64,000 nt of DNA from Pseudovibrio flavus. Its GTDB lineage: Bacteria; Pseudomonadota; Alphaproteobacteria; Rhizobiales; Stappiaceae. The translations under genes and the position numbers were made by a program. Position 1 is the stretch's first letter, and the number at the start of each line of letters is the position of its first letter. Location: positions 1-64,000 of the forward strand of contig NZ_SMMA01000052.1 in the NCBI RefSeq assembly GCF_009711345.1, read 5' to 3'. This document shows, in pieces, positions 60,034 through 64,000 of this stretch. Under the pieces are notes generated by a model. That model ran no database searches. It saw only the letters and a list, made by a program, of their open reading frames with translations, and was not told the origin of the DNA.

Positions 60034-61452
60034 ATGATGCAGCCATTCCTTGGAAAAGACTTCCTTCTGGAAACAGAAGCAGCCCGTAAACTCTACCACG
60101 AGTTTGCCGCAGATCTCCCGATCGTCGATTACCACAACCACCTCGACCCGCGTGCTATCGCTGAAGATCATCAGTTTGAAGATATCGGCTCTACATGGCT
60201 TGCTGGCGACCACTACAAGTGGCGCGCAATGCGTTGGGCAGGTGTTCCTGAAAGCCACATCACCGGCAAAGAAACCAGCTTCCGCGAAAAGTTCAACGCA
60301 TATGCTGAAGCAATGCCGAAGTTCGTTGGTAACCCGCTGTACCACTGGTCTCACCTTGAGATGTACCGCTACTTCGGCCTGAACGGCATTGTTCTGTCTT
60401 CCAAAACCGCTGATCTGGTTTGGAATGCATGTAACGAGAAGCTGGCGACCAAAGAATTTTCCGCACGCGGTCTTCTGGGCATGCAGAAAGTTGCAATGCT
60501 CGGCACCACCGACGATCCATGTGACGACCTGAAATGGCACAAAGTGATCGCGGATGACGAAACTTGCTCTATGGAAGTACGTCCGACCTTCCGTCCAGAC
60601 GCAGCGTTCAAGATCAACAAACCAACCTTCCCGGGCTACGTTGAGCGCCTTAGCGAAACTGTAGGCTTTGCAGTAGACAGCTATGACAAGCTGATCGAGG
60701 CGCTTGCTCTGCGCCTTGACCACTTCGACGCTCATGGCTGCCGCGCATCCGACCATGGCCTTGACTCCATGCTGTTCGCGCCGGTTCCAGCAGCATCCGA
60801 ACTGGAACGCATCTTCCAGCTTGGCCGTGAAGGCAAAGAACTGACCATCGACGACGTAACCGCATTCCAGTCCGCTGTTCAGGTCTTCCTTGGCCGTGAA
60901 TACGCTAAGCGTAACTGGGTAATGCAGATTCACGTTGGTGCGACCCGCAACAACCGTACCCGCCTGTTCAACGCTCTTGGTGCTGACGTTGGTATCGACG
61001 GTATTGATGATCGTGAACTGGCTAACCCGCTGAACCAGTTCCTCGATACTCTGGACCAGACCAACGAACTGCCACGCACTGTTCTTTACAGCCTCGACCC
61101 AACTAAGAACGAAGTTGTTGTGACCACTGCTGGTAACTTCCAGGACGGTTCAGTAGCTGGCAAAGTACAGGCAGGCACCGGCTGGTGGCATAACGACCAG
61201 CTCGACGGCATGGAACGTCAGATGACCGCTCTGGCGCAGATGGGCCTCATCTCCCAGTTCCTCGGCATGCTGACCGACAGCCGCTCCTTCCTGTCGTTCC
61301 CACGTCACGAGTACTTCCGTCGCCTGCTCTGCAAAATGATCGGCGAATGGATGACCAAAGGCCATATGCCTGCTGACTACGAACTGGCTGGCAAGATGGT
61401 TGCCGACATTTGCTACGGCAACGCTGCTAAGTGGTTCCTTGAAAGCAAATAA
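60034..61452 (+). CDS. uxaC: Glucuronate isomerase
   Basis: A 472-residue amidohydrolase-fold isomerase converting D-glucuronate to D-fructuronate (also galacturonate to tagaturonate). Key blocks are LPIVDYHNHLDPRAIAED (metal His pair), MQIHVGATRNNRTRLF, and MLTDSRSFLSFPRHEYFRRLLC. ATG 60034 follows AAGGG by eight bases and is preferred to ATG 60007. Last gene of the dctQM-uxuB-uxaC operon, before a strong terminator. Confidence 0.96.
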   Translation: MMQPFLGKDFLLETEAARKLYHEFAADLPIVDYHNHLDPRAIAEDHQFEDIGSTWLAGDHYKWRAMRWAGVPESHITGKETSFREKFNAYAEAMPKFVGNPLYHWSHLEMYRYFGLNGIVLSSKTADLVWNACNEKLATKEFSARGLLGMQKVAMLGTTDDPCDDLKWHKVIADDETCSMEVRPTFRPDAAFKINKPTFPGYVERLSETVGFAVDSYDKLIEALALRLDHFDAHGCRASDHGLDSMLFAPVPAASELERIFQLGREGKELTIDDVTAFQSAVQVFLGREYAKRNWVMQIHVGATRNNRTRLFNALGADVGIDGIDDRELANPLNQFLDTLDQTNELPRTVLYSLDPTKNEVVVTTAGNFQDGSVAGKVQAGTGWWHNDQLDGMERQMTALAQMGLISQFLGMLTDSRSFLSFPRHEYFRRLLCKMIGEWMTKGHMPADYELAGKMVADICYGNAAKWFLESK

Positions 61453-61472
61453 GCCCTAGCAGGATACGAAAC

Positions 61473-61510
61473 AAAAAAGCCCCCGCAGCATTCGCTGCGG
61501 GGGCTTTTTT
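61473..61510. terminator. Bidirectional terminator between uxaC and the acyl-CoA ligase
   Basis: A 17-pair stem AAAAAAGCCCCCGCAGC/GCTGCGGGGGCTTTTTT with loop ATTC, symmetrical T/A runs, between convergent genes. Confidence 0.97.
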
Positions 61511-61528
61511 ATAACTACCAAGACCGCC

Positions 61529-63355
61529 TTATTCGGCGTCTTTATAAATCGCATCCACCAATGCTGCGTGGTTTTTAAGAACGTCCTTGCGGCGCACCTT
61601 AAGCGTCGCGGTTAGTTCGCCGGATTCGATAGACAAACCTTCTTTGATAATCTCAAAGCGGCGCACCTGCTCAACGCGAGCATGACGGCGATTGATTTGC
61701 TCGATACCCATCTGAAGCTTATCGCGCAAAGCCTGGCTTTCCATCGCTTCGTGCGTGGTCATGCCCTGCTCTTTCGCAAATCCTTCCAGAACGACTGGAT
61801 CAATAGCAAGCAAAGCGCTCAGATAGTTTCGGTTATCGCCAACAACAACAGCATGCTCAACAAGCGGGATCTCGGTCAGATCGCCTTCCAGTAGCGCAGG
61901 AGAGATGTTTTTACCGCCAGAGGTGACGATGACGTCCTTCTTACGACCTGTGATGAAGAGGAAGCCATCAGCATCAAGGTGGCCAAGGTCGCCGGTCAGC
62001 AGCCAACCATCCTGAAACACCTTATCGGTAGCTTCTGGATCATGCGCATAACCGGAGAAGTTTGGAGCACCGCGCACCAGAATCTCGCCATCCTCAGCGA
62101 TTTTTACTTCCACTCCATCCAGCACCTGGCCAACAGACCCAAAGCGGATAGCACCCGGCTTATTGAAGGTTGTACCGCCACAGCTTTCGGACTGGCCGTA
62201 AACCTCTGTAATCACGATATCCAAACGGCTGAAGAACTTCAGAATGCTGACAGACAGTGCAGCGCCACCACTTACGACGGTGTGCGTCTGATCAAAGCCC
62301 ATCGCGTACTTGACCTTGTCCAGCACCAAGCGGTTGGCCAGTTTTTTCTGAAGATCTAGGAAATAGCCGGTCGGCTTATTGTCGATGTTAAGTGCATGCC
62401 AACGCTCGCTCACGTCCATTGCCCAGTGGGCCAGTTTGGCCTTCACACCGGTAGCACTAGCAAGGCGCTCTTCGATACGCTCACGCATCTTTTCAAAAAC
62501 GCGAGGAACGCCGAAGAAGATCGTTGGGCGCACTTCCTTGAGGTGGTCAGGCATAGCCTGAATACTCTGCGCATAGAAGCTCTGATAGCCATTATCGCAA
62601 GCTTGTACGATCGTGCCGCACTGCTCGGCTATGTGAGCAAGGGGCAGATAGGAAATGTAGCGATCGTTTGTATCCAGACAGCGCACCTTCACAAGAGCGT
62701 CAGATTCAGCACGAATAGCGCGGTGGCTAAGCTGAACAGCTTTTGGATGACCAGTCGTTCCAGAGGTGTAGATCTGCTTTGCAATGTCTTCTGGGTGGAT
62801 CGCATCCAAACGGCGATCCAGTTCTTCTTCCAGCTCAGGCTCATTGTCAGCAAGCGCTACAAAGTCTGCCCATGTAATCTGCTCTTCGCCTACAGCCTCG
62901 CCGTTCAGGCGAACGATTTTGCGCAGATACATAAACAGCTCTGGATGCGTTTCCAGATCGGCCAACTGTTCTTCAGACTCGATCAAAAGCACTCGGCCTT
63001 GAGAGTGACGTAGAATATAGTTGATCTCAGGGCTTGCAGCCGTCCAATAAATGCCGGTTGGTGTCGCACCAATCATCATGGCAGCAACATCCATAATCGC
63101 CCACTCAGGGCGGTTATAGCTCAAGATGCAAACGGTATCGCCGGGGCGAACGCCAAGCTTGATAAGCGCTACAGCAGCTTTACGAACCTGCTTGGAGTAT
63201 TCAAGCCAAGAGGTCGGCTCCCAGCCTGCCTTGGTGCGAACATGATAAGCAGGGTGGTCTTTCAGCTTTTCGACCGTACGCAAGAACGCCTTCGGAATAG
63301 AAACAAAACTTCCGTTGTCGTGAGCGGTTACTACGTGAGAACCTTCTGTATTCAT
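61529..63355 (-). CDS. Long-chain acyl-CoA synthetase (AMP-forming, COG1022)
   Basis: A 608-residue AMP-forming ligase activating fatty acids to acyl-CoA. The adenylation loop IYTSGTTGHPKAVQLSH, VYGQSESCG, TGDLGHLDADGFLFITGRKKDVIVTSGGKNISP and the C-terminal SGELTATLKVRRKDVL (catalytic Lys) are present. The sequence resembles the larger COG1022 group rather than E. coli FadD. AGGGA precedes the ATG by six bases. Monocistronic by its flanking terminator and promoter gap. Confidence 0.93.
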   Translation of the reverse strand: MNTEGSHVVTAHDNGSFVSIPKAFLRTVEKLKDHPAYHVRTKAGWEPTSWLEYSKQVRKAAVALIKLGVRPGDTVCILSYNRPEWAIMDVAAMMIGATPTGIYWTAASPEINYILRHSQGRVLLIESEEQLADLETHPELFMYLRKIVRLNGEAVGEEQITWADFVALADNEPELEEELDRRLDAIHPEDIAKQIYTSGTTGHPKAVQLSHRAIRAESDALVKVRCLDTNDRYISYLPLAHIAEQCGTIVQACDNGYQSFYAQSIQAMPDHLKEVRPTIFFGVPRVFEKMRERIEERLASATGVKAKLAHWAMDVSERWHALNIDNKPTGYFLDLQKKLANRLVLDKVKYAMGFDQTHTVVSGGAALSVSILKFFSRLDIVITEVYGQSESCGGTTFNKPGAIRFGSVGQVLDGVEVKIAEDGEILVRGAPNFSGYAHDPEATDKVFQDGWLLTGDLGHLDADGFLFITGRKKDVIVTSGGKNISPALLEGDLTEIPLVEHAVVVGDNRNYLSALLAIDPVVLEGFAKEQGMTTHEAMESQALRDKLQMGIEQINRRHARVEQVRRFEIIKEGLSIESGELTATLKVRRKDVLKNHAALVDAIYKDAE

Positions 63356-63690
63356 TTCTATCCCTTATTCCAGCTTCTATTGTCGGGACCAGCCTTGCAA
63401 TTCCTGAACTTCGGAGCGTAATACCACTCAGCTCTACGGAAAGAAACTACCTCTCCGCCATTCATGAATCATTCTTAATCATCATTCTCAGAGCGCAATG
63501 ACTGGATCACACCCGCATGTTGCGCTGACTTTGGCGCTATGTAAGGCGGCGAACACGCAAAACCTATAAGTAACAGAACGGTTCCGTTAATTGTTTTGTG
63601 TCTGTCATGCGCTATTGTGTCCCTCTATATTTCGCGGCAAAGCATTGGCTTGAACTTTCGTAGCTGGGTATTTTCAGGTAAGCACCTCAA
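63356..63690. other. Divergent intergenic region, acyl-CoA ligase / GAK CofD-like gene
   Basis: 335 bp containing both divergent promoters. No tRNA, hairpin of note or operator palindrome was recognised. Confidence 0.45.
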
Positions 63691-64000
63691 ATGTCGTCAC
63701 TAATGGTCTCTCGCCGGGTCATAATCCCGGACCCTGTCCGCATTGATCGTTTCAAGCGTTTGCCTGAACTTGGCCCAAAGCTGCTGTTCTTTAGCGGCGG
63801 CACTGCATTGAACCCGCTCGCACGCACGCTGAAGAGCTACACGCACAACAGCCATCATTTAATTACACCGTTCGACAGCGGCGGTAGCTCTGCCGCGCTT
63901 CGCCAAGCTTTTGATATGCCAGCAATCGGGGACTTGCGCAGCCGTTTGATAGCACTTGCGGACGAGACTGTTTCCGGACATCCAGAAGTCGCCCGTCTCT
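63691..64000 (+). CDS. GAK system CofD-like protein (3' end beyond right edge)
   Basis: The first 103 codons of a CofD/YvcK-fold protein. It has KLLFFSGGTALNPLARTLKSY and the following HLITPFDSGGSSAALRQAFDMPAIGDLRSRLIALAD, the nucleotide-phosphate-binding core seen in the GAK-system CofD-related family. GAK loci typically also encode an ATP-grasp enzyme and small XXXCH or amphi-Trp proteins, expected just beyond the window. Biochemical function is not established. Start ATG 63691 begins MSSLMVSRRVIIPDPVR. Confidence 0.8.
   Translation, partial: MSSLMVSRRVIIPDPVRIDRFKRLPELGPKLLFFSGGTALNPLARTLKSYTHNSHHLITPFDSGGSSAALRQAFDMPAIGDLRSRLIALADETVSGHPEVARL

Noticed and set aside
1-64000. CRISPR arrays, insertion sequences, prophage, rRNA or tRNA genes
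   Set aside because: No spaced direct repeats, transposase, integrase, terminal repeats or cloverleaf-type sequences were noticed on reading either strand.

Overview
The window looks like a chromosomal segment of a marine, facultatively anaerobic alphaproteobacterium, most likely a Pseudovibrio/Stappiaceae-type organism. That assignment is inference from gene content: three TRAP transporter loci, an ECF11-type RpoE-ChrR pair, the carboxynorspermidine route to polyamines, a mixed-acid-type AdhE, a Zur-controlled Znu system and a complete glucuronate pathway. No phage, insertion sequence, CRISPR array, rRNA or tRNA was seen. Genes are densely packed, with strong rho-independent terminators between most operons.

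Layout. 1-2813: start of a TRAP binding protein (cut by the left edge), a divergent CtBP-like 2-hydroxyacid dehydrogenase and a FadR-type regulator. 2941-6664: a translationally coupled trio of ATP-grasp ligase, FemAB-like aminoacyltransferase and MOP flippase, not assignable to a known pathway. 7061-9933: peptidase T and an AbgT transporter. 10419-15646: polyamine operon (arginine decarboxylase, carboxynorspermidine dehydrogenase, carboxynorspermidine decarboxylase, agmatinase) giving arginine to agmatine to putrescine to spermidine. 16275-21938: TakP-like TRAP transporter with an amidase and a second hydroxyacid dehydrogenase. 21956-26910: FabI paralogue, HerA-like ATPase, SDR with a probable CTG start, DUF3429 membrane protein and MFS exporter. 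26936-27997: orphan PstS paralogue.

28227-36338 is a singlet-oxygen/envelope stress island. rpoE-chrR lies beside a COG2907 flavoprotein, DUF1365, Cfa-type methyltransferase and MFS operon, and near a DUF6134-like, SDR and SnoaL operon. All three transcription units have a TGATCC-N17/18-TA promoter, so the whole island is probably one RpoE regulon; the flavoprotein plus methyltransferase suggest furan fatty acid synthesis. 36420-40376: pstSCAB with a Pho box. 40657-42203: mgtE with a structured leader. 42343-45162: adhE with an FNR-like box. 45394-49006: RluA-type pseudouridine synthase, SCP2 protein, TetR regulator, a LuxR-type regulator with a degenerate receiver, and an unknown protein. 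49026-51191: znuCB-zur with a Zur box but no znuA.

51271-61452 is a complete beta-glucuronide/glucuronate locus. uidA-uxuR-like-uxuA run left and TRAP dctQM-uxuB-uxaC run right from a 958-bp control region carrying two TTGGT-TG-ACCAA operators. It takes glucuronides to 2-keto-3-deoxygluconate, but no TRAP binding protein is encoded beside dctQM. 61529-63355 is a long-chain acyl-CoA ligase, and the right edge cuts a CofD-like gene of the still uncharacterised GAK system.
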